64,000 nucleotides of DNA from an uncultured Flavihumibacter sp. (lineage in GTDB: Bacteria; Bacteroidota; Bacteroidia; Chitinophagales; Chitinophagaceae): contig CABHOY010000032.1 in the NCBI GenBank assembly GCA_902168105.1, positions 38,195 to 102,194 of the forward strand, written 5' to 3'. The position numbers were made by a program, and so were the translations under genes. Positions 25,865 through 36,600 of this stretch are shown here, piece by piece. The stretch's first letter is position 1. Each line of letters starts with the position of its first letter. The notes beneath the pieces were generated by a model, which was not told the origin of the DNA, did no database searches, and saw nothing but the letters and a program-made list of their open reading frames with translations.

Positions 25865-28800
25865 TTAGAATGTAACCTGTAAGCCTCCCAACAGCTGGAT
25901 AGTAGCCGGATAGAAGTTCAAACCATAGCCATCTGTCGGATTACCCTTAACGCCGGGTGTGAGCCCGTTAACCGGGTACAGGTCAGGATCGCCACCGGTA
26001 AAGCTGGTAAAAGTATGCAGGTTGCTTACTGCTCCGTACACTCTGATGCCATGCAGGAATTTGGAATTAATTGAATAATTATAGCCCAGTGTTATGTTGT
26101 CGATCTTAACAAAAGACCCTGATTCCAGGAAATAATCTGAAGCAAGTGCTGCAGTAGACGAATTGGTCAGCTTTGAATATCTGCTGCTTGGATCATAAGC
26201 CGATTTTAAAGTGTTAGCATCGGTTTGTGTAGCGGCAGTACCTAAATAGAAAGCCTGTGAATTGAACACTTTATATCCAAAGTTTCCTCTGAGGAAGATG
26301 CTCAGGTCCCAGTTCTTATAGCGGAACTGATTGCCAAGTGAACCGGTAAATTTAGGCAGACCGTTGCCAACAAACTGTTTGTCGTCAGCGTTCGCCTTGT
26401 TGGCCGTTACTATAGTGCCATCCTTTTTATACACCAGCAGTGCGCCGGTTTCATCCACTCCCGCAGACTTCAACATATAGAATTCCCCGATACGGTGGCC
26501 TTCCTGCAAACGCTGGATAGGACCTGGTGTACCCGGAGCAGATAATCCTGCCTGGTCCTGGAAGGGAGCGCCCTGGTAAATTTTATTGGAGAAGGAAACG
26601 AATTTGTTACTATTTAAAGCGCCAGCAAATGATACATTGTAGCTAAAGTCGCCGTGATTTATAACCTGGGCGCTCAACTGCAGCTCTAAACCTGAGTTCT
26701 TCATTGTACCCACATTGGTAAATGTTTCCGACTGAGGGTTAGGTGGAAGCGGCACCTTATAATTACCCAGCAGGTCTTCATTAGTGCGTACGTAGTAGTT
26801 CAGGGAACCTGATACGCGATTGTTAAATAATTCAAAGTCGATGCCGGCGTTAAAGTTGATGGCTTTTTCCCAACCCAGGTTAGGGTTGATGTTTTGTGAC
26901 GGACCATACACCTGGTAGGTGATCCCGTTGTAAGTGAAATAGCCGTAACCACCATATAAAAGCAGTGACTTGTAGTTATCGAAATCCTGGTTACCTGTTA
27001 CACCGTAGTCAACTCTCAGTTTCAGGTCGTTTAACCAGCTGATCTCATCTTTCATGAAACCTTCATCGGAAATGCGCCATGCAGCAGATACTGCGGGGAA
27101 GTTACCCCATTTGTTGTTGCGGCCGAATTTTGATGAACCTTCATGTCTGAGGCTCGCAGTCAGGATATATTTATTATCGAAATCATAGTTGATCCTGGCG
27201 AAGAACGCAGCGAGGCGGGAGTCGTTCTGCGTAGAACCTACTGCCGATTGCGCATTGCCTTTATCGCCGCCATTCCAGGTACCGGAGCCCAGATTGTTCC
27301 ATAAGTAGGTATCAAATGGAAGATCGTAGTTATTGGCGTTAAATTGCTTGTAGTTGAAGTAGCTGTATGAATAACCACCCAGTACTTTAAAGTGGTTTCT
27401 CGCCACGTTCAGTGAGTAATTGAACGTCCACTCCAGGTTCCGCTGATCGTTGTCTATTTGTTCCTGGGACGCATAGTTCGTTTTGGTCACATTGCCGGAA
27501 TGAACGACGGTAGTCAGGGTAGACGGGCGGAAATTCAGGTTCTTGTAAGATGATCTGATATTAGACACAGTTACTGCAGAATTCAGGTTCTTCAGGATAT
27601 TCACCTTAAAAGAGGCGCTCATGTCCAACTGTTTTATTTCTGCCTGGCTTTTGATCACCCTTGCATTTTCAACAGGATTGTTTGAAAAGAAACCAGTATT
27701 AATGTAACGATAGCCGGTGCTGTCGTAGATTGGAATAGTAGGGTTCAAAGTAATGGCGTTATTGAAATTACCCTGATCAGCATTGCTGGTCTCCATATAC
27801 CGTGGAGCGACATTCAGATTAACTGTATAAACGTTTTCTTTTGATATATGATTCAGGTTCAGACGGGCGCCATATTCCTTTTTTGCTGCACGCAGGTCAA
27901 CGCCAGTTGCATTCCGGTAATCGGCAGAAGCAAAATAGTTATCATTCGCTGTTCCACCTGAGATCTGTAAGGTATGTTTCTGTGCGTATCCCTGTGAACG
28001 GGTAACGGACTTCATCCAGTCGGTATTGCCGCCATAGTCGATACCTCTGACAGGGGTACCTTTCACACGGTACTGACGGAATTCGTCAGCGCTGAGAACA
28101 TCCGGCGCCATACTGAGGCGGTCAAGGCTGACATAGCTGCTGTAAATCATTTTCGATACGCCGGTGCCTTTTTTGGTAGTGATGATGATAACGCCATTGC
28201 TACCACGGGTACCGTAAATAGCTGATGCCGCACCACCTTTCAGTACGTCGATCGATTCGATATCATTCTGATTGATGTTATCGATATTACCGCCCGGAAC
28301 CCCGTTCACCACGTATAACGGACCGAGACCCGCGCTGCGTGATGAAACGCCTCTCAACTGGATACTTGGAGAGGAGTTGGGATCGGCGGTGGCTGTATTG
28401 GAAATGTTAAGACCTGCAACTTTTCCCTGTAAAGACATCAATGGGTTGTTACTTCCAACGGCTTTCAACTCGCTGGCGCTTATATGTGTTATTGCGCTCG
28501 ATACTTCCCTTTTGTTCATGGTGCCATAACCGACACTTACTACCTCGACACCTTCCAGTGACTGACTTGATGGAGCCAGTTTCACCGTAATGAAATTGCC
28601 TGTTATGGCTACGGTTTTCGTGGCGTAATTAATAGATGAGAGGATAAGTTCATGTGCTGTTGCCGTCGCGTTTAACCGGAATGAACCGTTTACGTCGGTA
28701 GCAGTTCCGGTTTTGGTTCCTGCAATTCTGACAGTTACCCCGGGCAGCGGACTTGTACTTGCGGAATCGATTACTTTCCCTTCAATAACCCTGTCTTGCG

Positions 28801-28870
28801 CATAGGCCGTGTAGGCGAGGCCAAAGATCAGGGTGAAACAACTCAATACTCGTAGAATTTTTGTTAGCAT
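25865..28870 (-). CDS. SusC/RagA-type TonB-linked outer-membrane transporter
   Basis: About 1001 aa from the ATG at 28870, which gives a clean signal peptide ('MLTKILRVLSCFTLIFGLAY'...AQ). ATGs at 28918 and 28954 would lengthen the N-terminus, and the frame ends at a TTG. Domains: carboxypeptidase-like regulatory domain about 28-105 ('VIEGKVIDSASTSPLPGVTV'), TonB-box region ('VEVVSVGYGT'), plug about 110-230 ('IDVLKGGAASAIYGTRGSNG'), then the beta-barrel to 'TIQLLGGLQVTF'. There is no STN domain, so ECF/FecR signalling is not expected. It imports a SusD-bound oligomer. Control probably involves the divergent DUF6377-type protein. Confidence 0.96.
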   Translation of the reverse strand: MLTKILRVLSCFTLIFGLAYTAYAQDRVIEGKVIDSASTSPLPGVTVRIAGTKTGTATDVNGSFRLNATATAHELILSSINYATKTVAITGNFITVKLAPSSQSLEGVEVVSVGYGTMNKREVSSAITHISASELKAVGSNNPLMSLQGKVAGLNISNTATADPNSSPSIQLRGVSSRSAGLGPLYVVNGVPGGNIDNINQNDIESIDVLKGGAASAIYGTRGSNGVIIITTKKGTGVSKMIYSSYVSLDRLSMAPDVLSADEFRQYRVKGTPVRGIDYGGNTDWMKSVTRSQGYAQKHTLQISGGTANDNYFASADYRNATGVDLRAAKKEYGARLNLNHISKENVYTVNLNVAPRYMETSNADQGNFNNAITLNPTIPIYDSTGYRYINTGFFSNNPVENARVIKSQAEIKQLDMSASFKVNILKNLNSAVTVSNIRSSYKNLNFRPSTLTTVVHSGNVTKTNYASQEQIDNDQRNLEWTFNYSLNVARNHFKVLGGYSYSYFNYKQFNANNYDLPFDTYLWNNLGSGTWNGGDKGNAQSAVGSTQNDSRLAAFFARINYDFDNKYILTASLRHEGSSKFGRNNKWGNFPAVSAAWRISDEGFMKDEISWLNDLKLRVDYGVTGNQDFDNYKSLLLYGGYGYFTYNGITYQVYGPSQNINPNLGWEKAINFNAGIDFELFNNRVSGSLNYYVRTNEDLLGNYKVPLPPNPQSETFTNVGTMKNSGLELQLSAQVINHGDFSYNVSFAGALNSNKFVSFSNKIYQGAPFQDQAGLSAPGTPGPIQRLQEGHRIGEFYMLKSAGVDETGALLVYKKDGTIVTANKANADDKQFVGNGLPKFTGSLGNQFRYKNWDLSIFLRGNFGYKVFNSQAFYLGTAATQTDANTLKSAYDPSSRYSKLTNSSTAALASDYFLESGSFVKIDNITLGYNYSINSKFLHGIRVYGAVSNLHTFTSFTGGDPDLYPVNGLTPGVKGNPTDGYGLNFYPATIQLLGGLQVTF

Positions 28871-29326
28871 AACGGACTGCTTAATTTGTTCATTAACGCG
28901 GACATTTTCATCGTTCATCGCTGCAGCGGATGTTCGTGGACAAACGCCGGTCATGGCGTTTAAATTGACGGTCAAATTAAATCACTAATCATGCGTCTGA
29001 TGCCGGGGCCGGGTCGTCAGTGGGAAAAATCTAGACTATATAAATAATATATAATTGATAATCAATAAATTGAGTTGGTGCGTGTATGGAAAAATCTAAG
29101 CTTATCTGACGCGTTTCCATCAGGTTGAATAAGAATAATACACGATTTTTAGACCCAAAAAAGGATTTTGGTAACAGATTTTTGGGGTTTCGTCACAATT
29201 AAATAGGTGGCAAATGGTGCATTTTTAAAATGGGTTGACTAATTTTCGGGCGGAAGAAATTGTTAGGGACAACCGCTATACAGGGGCGGGAAATTATGCA
29301 CTACTTAAATTAGGTCTCAGATCTAT
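28871..29326. other. Divergent promoter region between SusC and the DUF6377-type regulator
   Basis: Over 450 bases without a credible gene, counting the possible 5' extension of SusC. It is AT-rich, with several short direct repetitions of GGGAAAAATCTA-like sequence (near 29020 and 29088). Both promoters must lie here; no box pair was convincing. Confidence 0.4.
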
Positions 29327-30937
29327 ATGAATAAAATATTATTTGTATCATTCTTTTTGCTTTTATGGTTTAATGGATATTCTCAAAACGGTAAATCTGA
29401 CAGTCTTTTAACAGTTTTAAAATCGGAGCTTGCCAGGACGCACTCTTATGATCAGGATAAACAAAAGCGTATAAACCTGCTACGATTTGAACTGCTTCAT
29501 ACGGATAATTCAAATTTTGATGCACAGTTCAATCTCTATTCAAAGATCTTCGAGGAGTACCGTTCCTTCAAGTTCGATTCTGCATTTGTCTACATCAAAC
29601 GGATGATTGACATTTCGGCTAAGTTTAATAAAAATGATAATTTGATCCGTAGCAAGATGATGCTCGGAAGCATTTTACTGAATTCGGGTTTCTTCAAGGA
29701 AGCTTTTGACGTTACGACCGAGATCGATACCAGCGGGTTAACCAAAGCCCTGAAAACCGATTATTTTGTCTTGCAGGCCCGGTTGAATGCCGGTATCGCC
29801 GAATATGACAATGATGCTTACTTTTCCCGGAACTATCGCAGGCAATCGGAGGAAGCTTTCAAAAAAGCCGAAATCGTCACTCCCTCTAACAATTTCGAGC
29901 AGACGATCAACCTGGCGTTTCTATCAGATTCCATAAAACACAAAAAATTAACGCCCGACTTCTTCTTTAATATTATTATAGAACGCGATCTGCCTGAACA
30001 TGGGATAGCGATGGTCGCCACCAGGATCAGCTTTGCCTATACGGGGCATGACCGGATACTTTTCCTGGCGCTTGCCGCTATAAACGACATCCGTTCATCC
30101 ACCAAAGAGACGCTGGCCATATTTTTACTCGGACAGGAGTTATTTAAACTGGATAAGATTAATGATGCATATGTTTGTTTGCAGGAGGCTTCCCGTAACG
30201 CTAAATTTTATGGCGCCAGAAATCGTGCTGTTCAGATCGAATCGATGTTACCACTGGTTGCCGGTAAAGTGATCGATCAGAAACAACATGAAAAAGATAA
30301 GCTGCTCATAGGCCTGCTGATCTTTTTCATCGTCGCTATCGTGTTGTTTTTTCTGTTGGTAGTTTACCGCAGACAAATATTACTTATCAAAGCAAATGAG
30401 CTGTTGATAAAGGAAAAGAACAACGAACTGGTAGGTGTTAATGAGAAGCTCTGGGAATCTTCCAGGATAAAAGAGGAGCTGATAGGGCTGTTCTTTAAAA
30501 CCTGTTCATCATATATAGAGACCTTAGATAAAATTAAACATCAAACCCTGCATGATATCAAGCTGGGAAAATATAAAGATGTCAACCAGTTTCTGAACAA
30601 AGTACATATTGATGAAGAGAAAGAGCATTTATATAATATGCTCGATACTGTTTTTTTAACGATGTTCCCCAACTTCATCACATCGTTTAATGCACTGCTA
30701 AAAAAGGAAGATCAGATCTGGCCAAAATCTGGTGAAACACTGAATGCCACGCTCCGGATTTTCGCTTTGATGCGCCTGGGAATAAATGAGCACGAGGCTA
30801 TAGCCAAAATATTGGACTATAGTGTGAGCACTGTTTATACTTATAAAACACGGATCAAGTCGCGTGCCCTGGTCCCTGCAAATGATTTCGAGCAGAAAAT
30901 TATGGAGATCAAATTTATTAATAGCAATCATCACTGA
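29327..30937 (+). CDS. DUF6377-type membrane regulator with HTH C-terminus
   Basis: 536 aa. Signal peptide at about 1-20, a periplasmic TPR-like helical region to about 320, one membrane helix at about 326-347 ('LLIGLLIFFIVAIVLFFLLV'), a cytoplasmic coiled coil, and a C-terminal LuxR-like helix-turn-helix ('LMRLGINEHEAIAKILDYS', 'TVYTYKTRIKSRA'). This is the layout of DUF6377 proteins that occur next to SusC/SusD pairs in Bacteroidota. It is divergent from the SusC gene and is the likely membrane-bound regulator of that pair. Ligand and target are unknown. Confidence 0.85.
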   Translation: MNKILFVSFFLLLWFNGYSQNGKSDSLLTVLKSELARTHSYDQDKQKRINLLRFELLHTDNSNFDAQFNLYSKIFEEYRSFKFDSAFVYIKRMIDISAKFNKNDNLIRSKMMLGSILLNSGFFKEAFDVTTEIDTSGLTKALKTDYFVLQARLNAGIAEYDNDAYFSRNYRRQSEEAFKKAEIVTPSNNFEQTINLAFLSDSIKHKKLTPDFFFNIIIERDLPEHGIAMVATRISFAYTGHDRILFLALAAINDIRSSTKETLAIFLLGQELFKLDKINDAYVCLQEASRNAKFYGARNRAVQIESMLPLVAGKVIDQKQHEKDKLLIGLLIFFIVAIVLFFLLVVYRRQILLIKANELLIKEKNNELVGVNEKLWESSRIKEELIGLFFKTCSSYIETLDKIKHQTLHDIKLGKYKDVNQFLNKVHIDEEKEHLYNMLDTVFLTMFPNFITSFNALLKKEDQIWPKSGETLNATLRIFALMRLGINEHEAIAKILDYSVSTVYTYKTRIKSRALVPANDFEQKIMEIKFINSNHH

Positions 30938-31054
30938 AGATCCGTTATCCCGTCTTTGTAGGTTCCTTAGTCTTGTATTTAGCGAGACCAAGTGCTGTTA
31001 TGCTACTATCTGAGATATTATTAATATTTATCATAGTTTGTTTGATCTTTCTCT

Positions 31055-31062
31055 TACTTTTG
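31055..31062 (+). promoter_or_regulatory. Possible Bacteroidota -7 box
   Basis: TACTTTTG matches TAnnTTTG 24 nt before the ATG at 31086. The best upstream TTTG (31037-31040) is only 14 nt away, shorter than the usual spacing of about 19, so support is partial. The box supports a start at 31086 over the TTG-initiated extension to 31038. Confidence 0.4.
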
Positions 31063-31085
31063 CGCGCGAAATTATCTACATACCT

Positions 31086-32795
31086 ATGAAGAGGACAATC
31101 TTACTTGTTTGCCTGTGCTTCGGGTTGCATACAGCAACAGCCCAGCAAACGGAAGGGCCGGCATTTACGAAAAGTAATGCATTTAAAGAACCCGAAATGG
31201 GGGCAAGCCGGTTATTACTCATGAAGAACGGGAATACCTTGTTTTTCCATTTTACCGAGGCTAAAGGAGTTAACGTGACTGTCTATGATCAGCAACATCA
31301 GTCAGCAGGTGTTGTGAATAACCGTATCAGTTCGTGGAAGCCAAAGCAAATGAAGCATGCCGACCTGAAGGCGCTTTTTGAGGTTAACGGCAACGCAGTT
31401 GTCTTTTTAGAGCAACTGATCGACAGGCAGCCCACACTTTACCGCCTGATATTTGACGGAAAAACAGGGAAGCTGTTACGGGAACAAGAACTGGCGAAAA
31501 ATCATCAGATACCAAGGAGTGAGACGCGTGACAGAGGCTATGGTTATTTTCAAAGTGCCGAATTTATCGTAAGGAAAGATCCCGCATCAGAGTATTATGC
31601 AGTTGGCGTATGTAACGATGAATCTTCTGCTAAAGAAGAAGAGCATATTGAGCTTATCCATTTTACACCGGACCATAAAGAGATTAGCCGTGCCCAATTT
31701 AAATCACCAGGAGATACTTACAGATACCTGGTGTTTCCGGACATTTACGTCAATAGTGATAAGTATGTGTTTATCGCTTGTCAGGCCTACAACACGAAGG
31801 CAACAGGAGGTAGGGGCTCACATGTAATTATCGGCCGTTTGCAAAAGGGGAATAAAAGTGTCGAATCAAAGATGTTGGACTACACGGATAATTATGATGT
31901 TGCGATGCTGGTGGTAAAATATAGGAAGGAGGACGGGCTTGTGTACATGCTTAACGCTTTCGAAACGAGCAAGGAGGATCATTACAAAGGTATTATGGGA
32001 TTTGACAATTCGAACTACGCTTTGGAAATGAATATACTGGACCCTGTTAGACTGGAGGTAAAAAACCATTACCTCGTCAAACATCCAAAGCTGTCTGCGT
32101 ATGCAGAACAAAACATTACTGGCAAAAAGAAAAAAAAGACGGAATACACAGGTTTTATACAGGACTTCAGATTACGGGATAGTACGATCACCTATTTATT
32201 TGAAAACATTGAACATGGCTCTAGTTCTGTGAATACAGGTAGCCCTGGATCAGCGTCTTCGGTTACAACTATCACAAAGTATTTCACCATTTTGAGAGAC
32301 CTCGGTATCATGAATGCCAACCTTGATGGAAAAGAATTGAGCAGCTTTACGATTGCTAAACGTCAGAAGGTAGACATAAGCCTGGAAATGTTTCTTATCA
32401 ACCGAAGGAAAATGTCCGGCTGGCATTTCAGGACAGGCGGTATTAACGATGCTATGCCTGCATTTTCTTCTTATGATTACATATCTGTGAATGGTAAGGA
32501 TTATATATTCTTCAATGATAGTCATGTGAACATAAAAGATGAGCGTAATGATTTGAGGACGAGAAAAAGGGCCTTGGCCATAAGTAACGCGAACACGGCT
32601 TGTGCGACCTTCGATGGCCAGGAGGTGACGAAAGATTATCTGTTCGGAAAACCTGAAACCAAAGATCGAAACAGGTTTTGTCAGGTGGAAATGATCACGA
32701 CATCAGAAGACAATAAAACTATGGCGACGATGATGATTGATAAAAAAGGGAGAAGACATAAAAAGACCTATATCGTTTGGATGGACTTTAAATAG
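31086..32795 (+). CDS. Secreted protein of unknown function
   Basis: 569 aa from the ATG at 31086, which begins a good signal peptide ('MKRTILLVCLCFGLHTATAQ'). The rest is beta-rich with regularly spaced strands ('ASRLLLMKNGNTLFFHFTE', 'YDYISVNGKDYIFFNDSHV'), compatible with a beta-propeller. A Lys run (KKKKK) lies near residue 353. It ends in an intrinsic terminator and is monocistronic. I recognise no family. Confidence 0.7.
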   Translation: MKRTILLVCLCFGLHTATAQQTEGPAFTKSNAFKEPEMGASRLLLMKNGNTLFFHFTEAKGVNVTVYDQQHQSAGVVNNRISSWKPKQMKHADLKALFEVNGNAVVFLEQLIDRQPTLYRLIFDGKTGKLLREQELAKNHQIPRSETRDRGYGYFQSAEFIVRKDPASEYYAVGVCNDESSAKEEEHIELIHFTPDHKEISRAQFKSPGDTYRYLVFPDIYVNSDKYVFIACQAYNTKATGGRGSHVIIGRLQKGNKSVESKMLDYTDNYDVAMLVVKYRKEDGLVYMLNAFETSKEDHYKGIMGFDNSNYALEMNILDPVRLEVKNHYLVKHPKLSAYAEQNITGKKKKKTEYTGFIQDFRLRDSTITYLFENIEHGSSSVNTGSPGSASSVTTITKYFTILRDLGIMNANLDGKELSSFTIAKRQKVDISLEMFLINRRKMSGWHFRTGGINDAMPAFSSYDYISVNGKDYIFFNDSHVNIKDERNDLRTRKRALAISNANTACATFDGQEVTKDYLFGKPETKDRNRFCQVEMITTSEDNKTMATMMIDKKGRRHKKTYIVWMDFK

Positions 32796-32805
32796 CAATA
32801 ATACC

Positions 32806-32835
32806 AGGGCCAACTTTACAGGTTGGCCCTTTTTC
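32806..32835 (+). terminator. Intrinsic terminator
   Basis: Arms AGGGCCAAC (32806-32814) and GTTGGCCCT (32822-32830) are perfect complements with a 7-nt loop and a following TTTTC. It begins 10 nt after the stop at 32795. Confidence 0.9.
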
Positions 32836-32901
32836 TTTGGCATAGGCCTGCTGACTACGGCGCCTGCGGCACAATTATAGTAGCAATACTGTAAAAGCAA
32901 T

Positions 32902-33114
32902 ATGGCTACGAAAAGGAAAACCACGAGAAGAAAACCTCGCAGTAAGAAGGCGGCGGCTAAAAAACCAAAGACTACCAAGCGGAACAGGCTGGGGGTCAAA
33001 AACTCACTTGTCAATAATATCAATGCCCGCAAGAAAAAAGGTATTTCCCGTTCTAAGAAAAAGAAAACGGTTGAGAAAGAAAGCTACGAACATATGGAAG
33101 AAGGTTGGAAGTGA
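32902..33114 (+). CDS. Small very basic Lys/Arg-rich protein
   Basis: 70 aa; roughly 40% of residues are Lys or Arg ('MATKRKTTRRKPRSKKAAAK', later 'RKKKGISRSKKKKTVEK'), with an acidic C-terminus ('HMEEGWK'). This composition is like histone-H1-type tails and ribosome- or nucleoid-associated peptides, so nucleic-acid binding is plausible but not shown. The stop TGA directly abuts the stop of the convergent 33525 gene, sharing TGATCA. The ORF is short and composition-biased, but the ATG and the position behind a terminator make it credible. Confidence 0.65.
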   Translation: MATKRKTTRRKPRSKKAAAKKPKTTKRNRLGVKNSLVNNINARKKKGISRSKKKKTVEKESYEHMEEGWK

Positions 33115-33525
33115 TCACTTTTTCTTTTTCAGTCTTGCGGTTACCCATTCTTTCCGGTGATTCCATTTATCAAGAATGGGATTGTTATCGGTGATAATGC
33201 CTTTGCTATCCGTTAGCCCCAGGCTTTTAGCCAGGGATTTAAAGAGGGTGGCAGCTTTCTTATTTTTCAGCAGCCATTGCTTTTGTGCCTCTTTATTATG
33301 TGTCTCGTAACTCTTTAATGCGAGCGTAATAATCCTCAATTCGCTTTTATAGTCCCGCTGTTTGCGATATATCACCATCAGGCGTTGCCATGCCAGCTCC
33401 TCCAGGGGATCATTGTTTACTACTTGCTGGTACAATGCTAATGCCTTAGTACTGTCACCAAGAGATTCTGCTTCTTTAGCTTTTACCAGCAATAAGCGAT
33501 TAGATATGTTTTTTCTTTCAGCCAT
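33115..33525 (-). CDS. Small TPR-like protein
   Basis: 136 aa. Two helical hairpins resemble tetratricopeptide repeats ('AESLGDSTKALALYQQVVNN', 'ELAWQRLMVIYRKQRDYKSE'). The C-terminus is basic ('EWVTARLKKKK'). No signal peptide. It is convergent with the basic 70-aa gene with no base between the two stop codons. A protein-interaction role is inferred from the TPR pattern; nothing more specific can be said. Confidence 0.65.
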   Translation of the reverse strand: MAERKNISNRLLLVKAKEAESLGDSTKALALYQQVVNNDPLEELAWQRLMVIYRKQRDYKSELRIITLALKSYETHNKEAQKQWLLKNKKAATLFKSLAKSLGLTDSKGIITDNNPILDKWNHRKEWVTARLKKKK

Positions 33526-33674
33526 ACCTAGCTATATCAACGCTTATGCCAGTAAATCGGGGATATTTTTCAAGCATTCTACCATATTAAGTGATTTATA
33601 AATTTTGTTAATTTAAATTTGCATTTAATATGGAAAATATGCCATATAAGCATCTTTAATAAAAAGGGGACATA

Positions 33675-36600
33675 ATGAATTGTTCGTATCCACTACCTAT
33701 GCCTGACAGGCCTACTGTCAGGAAGTACTTGTTTATTGTTAACTTGTTGCTGTTGAGTGTATTATCTGTTTTCGCTCAACCGGCCATTACCCAGGTTAAT
33801 CCTGTATCTGGTCCGCCGGGGACTTCTGTAACCATTACGGGAACCAATTTTAGTGCGGTACCGGCTGAAAACCTGGTTTATTTTGGCGTTACCAAAGCTA
33901 CAGTAACCGCTGCAACCAGCAATACGCTGACTGTGACGGCCCCATTGGGAGCTAATGCGCAGCCTGTGAGCGTGACGGTAAACGGGAAATCTGCCAGTTC
34001 CAGAGAGGCATTTAACCTGACGTATAGCCCAACGGGCAGGCTAAACAGTCATTCCTTTAATACTACGAATGGATTTGCGTTAACGGGTACGTGGAGTGGT
34101 TTTCCTACAAGAGCAACGGTGCTGGCGGTGGCGGACTTCGATATGGATAAAATACCGGACGCTGCGGTCATCAACACTGTGAACAGCACTCATTTCGCTG
34201 TGCTTAGAAACAACGGAACTCCCGGAGCCGCCAATGTGAGTATGTCGCTGAATATCTCTCAGAACGATTTTACCGGTTTTGCAGGTGGAATGGTGGCCGG
34301 CGATGTAGATGGTGACGGAAAGCCTGACCTGGTGGTTAGTTATCCGAGTATTTACAGCGTTAATATATATAGGAATACTTCTTCCGGTATAGGAAGTCTC
34401 AGTTTTGCGCAAACAAGTATCAATCTGAGTGGAAGTGAAGCTCCCGGAGAAGTGGCTTTGGGAGATCTGAATGGAGATGGTTTACCTGAACTGATCATAG
34501 GCTCCGGCAATACAGCCCTCCGGGTATACCGGAATACAAGTACGCCGGGGGCGCCTTCATGGGTATTTGCAGGTGGATTCGATGCAGGAGCGTCCCCGAT
34601 AAATATTGCAGTCGCAGATGTGGATGGGGATGGATTAAATGACCTCTTGTCGGGCAATACTACTTCCAATACAGTATCTGTATTGCGTAATACCAGTGCG
34701 GCTGGCGTTATTTCCTTTGACGCTTCCCGCCGGTTTAACGTAGTAAATAAGCCTGAACGCATTGCAGCTGGCGATCTGAATGGAGACGGCAGCCCGGATA
34801 TTGTGGTGTCAAGTGCTACCGAAGGCGCAGTGACTGTATTGAAAAATACTTCTGTACCGGGTAATATATCTTTTAATGAGAGATTGGATATTACAGGCAT
34901 TAGCAGTGCTGGAAGTGTCAGTATCGGTGATCTGACAGGTGAAGGCCTGCCTGACCTGGCCATCGCAAACGCGACTGGTTTCGTAACACTACAGAATAGC
35001 ACCAGCGGCAGTACGATCGCTTTTGCTCCTGCGAATGTGCACAAAGGCGGCGTAAGGGCAGAAGATCTGGAGATGGTAGATATGAATTTGGATGGCAAAC
35101 TGGATGTGATGGCAAGTATGTCACAGCTGATCTTTTCCAGGAATGATTGCGGATTGCCATTTATAGATGCATTCACTCCGGCAAGCGCCGGATATGGACA
35201 ACAGGTGAGTATCAAAGGTATTGACTTGAATAACGCTTCAAATGTAAGTTTCGGCGGCGTACCGGCAGATTCATTCCGTTTGATCGGCAACGATTCTATA
35301 GTCGCCTACGTGAAAAATGGTAATTCAGGAGATGTTACGATCACCACACCTGCAGGCGTGGCTACACTGAGTGGATTCACTTATATCCCGAATCCTGTTG
35401 TAACCAGTGTAACGCCAATGGTGGCTAAGAGTGGCGATGTGATGGAAATACGCGGGTACAGTTTAAAAAATGTAAACGCAATTACAATAGGTGGCGTGCC
35501 ACCGGCTTCTTATACCATTAACTCGGCCACCAGTATTTCTGTCGTAGTGGGCGCAGGCTCTAATGGGAATATCGTGGTAGGAAATCCGTCAGGATCGGCT
35601 ACTATACCTGGATTTGTCTATGCCGGACCTCCCGATGTTCAGTCATTTACACCTACTTCAGGCGGCAGACGTACCGCAATCGTAATTTACGGAAAGGAGT
35701 TTATAGGAGCTACGGCCGTAATGGTAGGTGGGAAACCGGTGGATGGATTTAGCGTACGTTCCAACAATATTATCGATGCTAATCTGGGAGATAATGCCAG
35801 TGGGATAGTAAGTGTAACAACTCCCTATGGAACAGATACCCTGGGAGGCTTTACCTTTAACACACCAAGTGCTATTACCTCTTTCTCGCCAATTGCCGCT
35901 GATAGTGGCAAGGTGATATCCATCTATGGTACCAACTTTGTTAATGTAACAAACGTATACATTGGTGGTGGCTATGAAGCTACGTCCTTTACCGTGATCT
36001 CTCCGTCTTTGATCAGGGCTGTGGTACCAAAGGCGCAATCAGGTAGTATAACGGTATATGGATCTTACGGATATGTTTCGCTGGGCGGATTTATATATTC
36101 CACGGGAACACAGGTCGTAGCGCTGAGACCATCTTATGGAACTAAAGGCTCAACTATTAAAATAGTAGGGGCCAACTTCAGGGATAGTAGTACTGTGACG
36201 ATCGGAGGTGTGCCTGCACAATCTTTTACTGTTGAATCAGATACGGTTATCAATGCGGTGGTAGGGAATGTAGTTAACGACCCTGGCATATGGCCGGTAG
36301 TAGTCACCTCTCCAAATGGTTCAGCTACATACAACGGCTTATATTCCGGACCAGTTATAAATAACATTTCTAAGCTGACTGCAACAGCAGGCGATGCCTT
36401 AACTATTAGTGGTGGTAACTTCAATACTACTGCGGCTAATAATACTGTTTATTTTGGTGGCGTAAAAGCGAATGTAACAGCAGCATCGGAGAATGCACTT
36501 ACTGTAAATGTACCTGCAGGTGGCAATCTGAATACATTGACTGTAACAAATAGCAGGCTGACAGCCTATTCAGCACAGCAGCTACTGCCACGTTATGAAG

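Noticed and set aside
24111..28870. Assigning a glycan substrate to the first SusC/SusD pair
   Set aside because: No carbohydrate-active enzyme is adjacent, and SusC/SusD sequence alone does not give the substrate.
34352..35290. 312-codon minus-strand frame, and many other long antisense frames, inside the giant repeat gene
   Set aside because: They are antisense to a clear TIG/VCBS coding frame; the repetitive Gly/Asp/Val codon use of the sense strand leaves antisense frames open. None shows a protein family.
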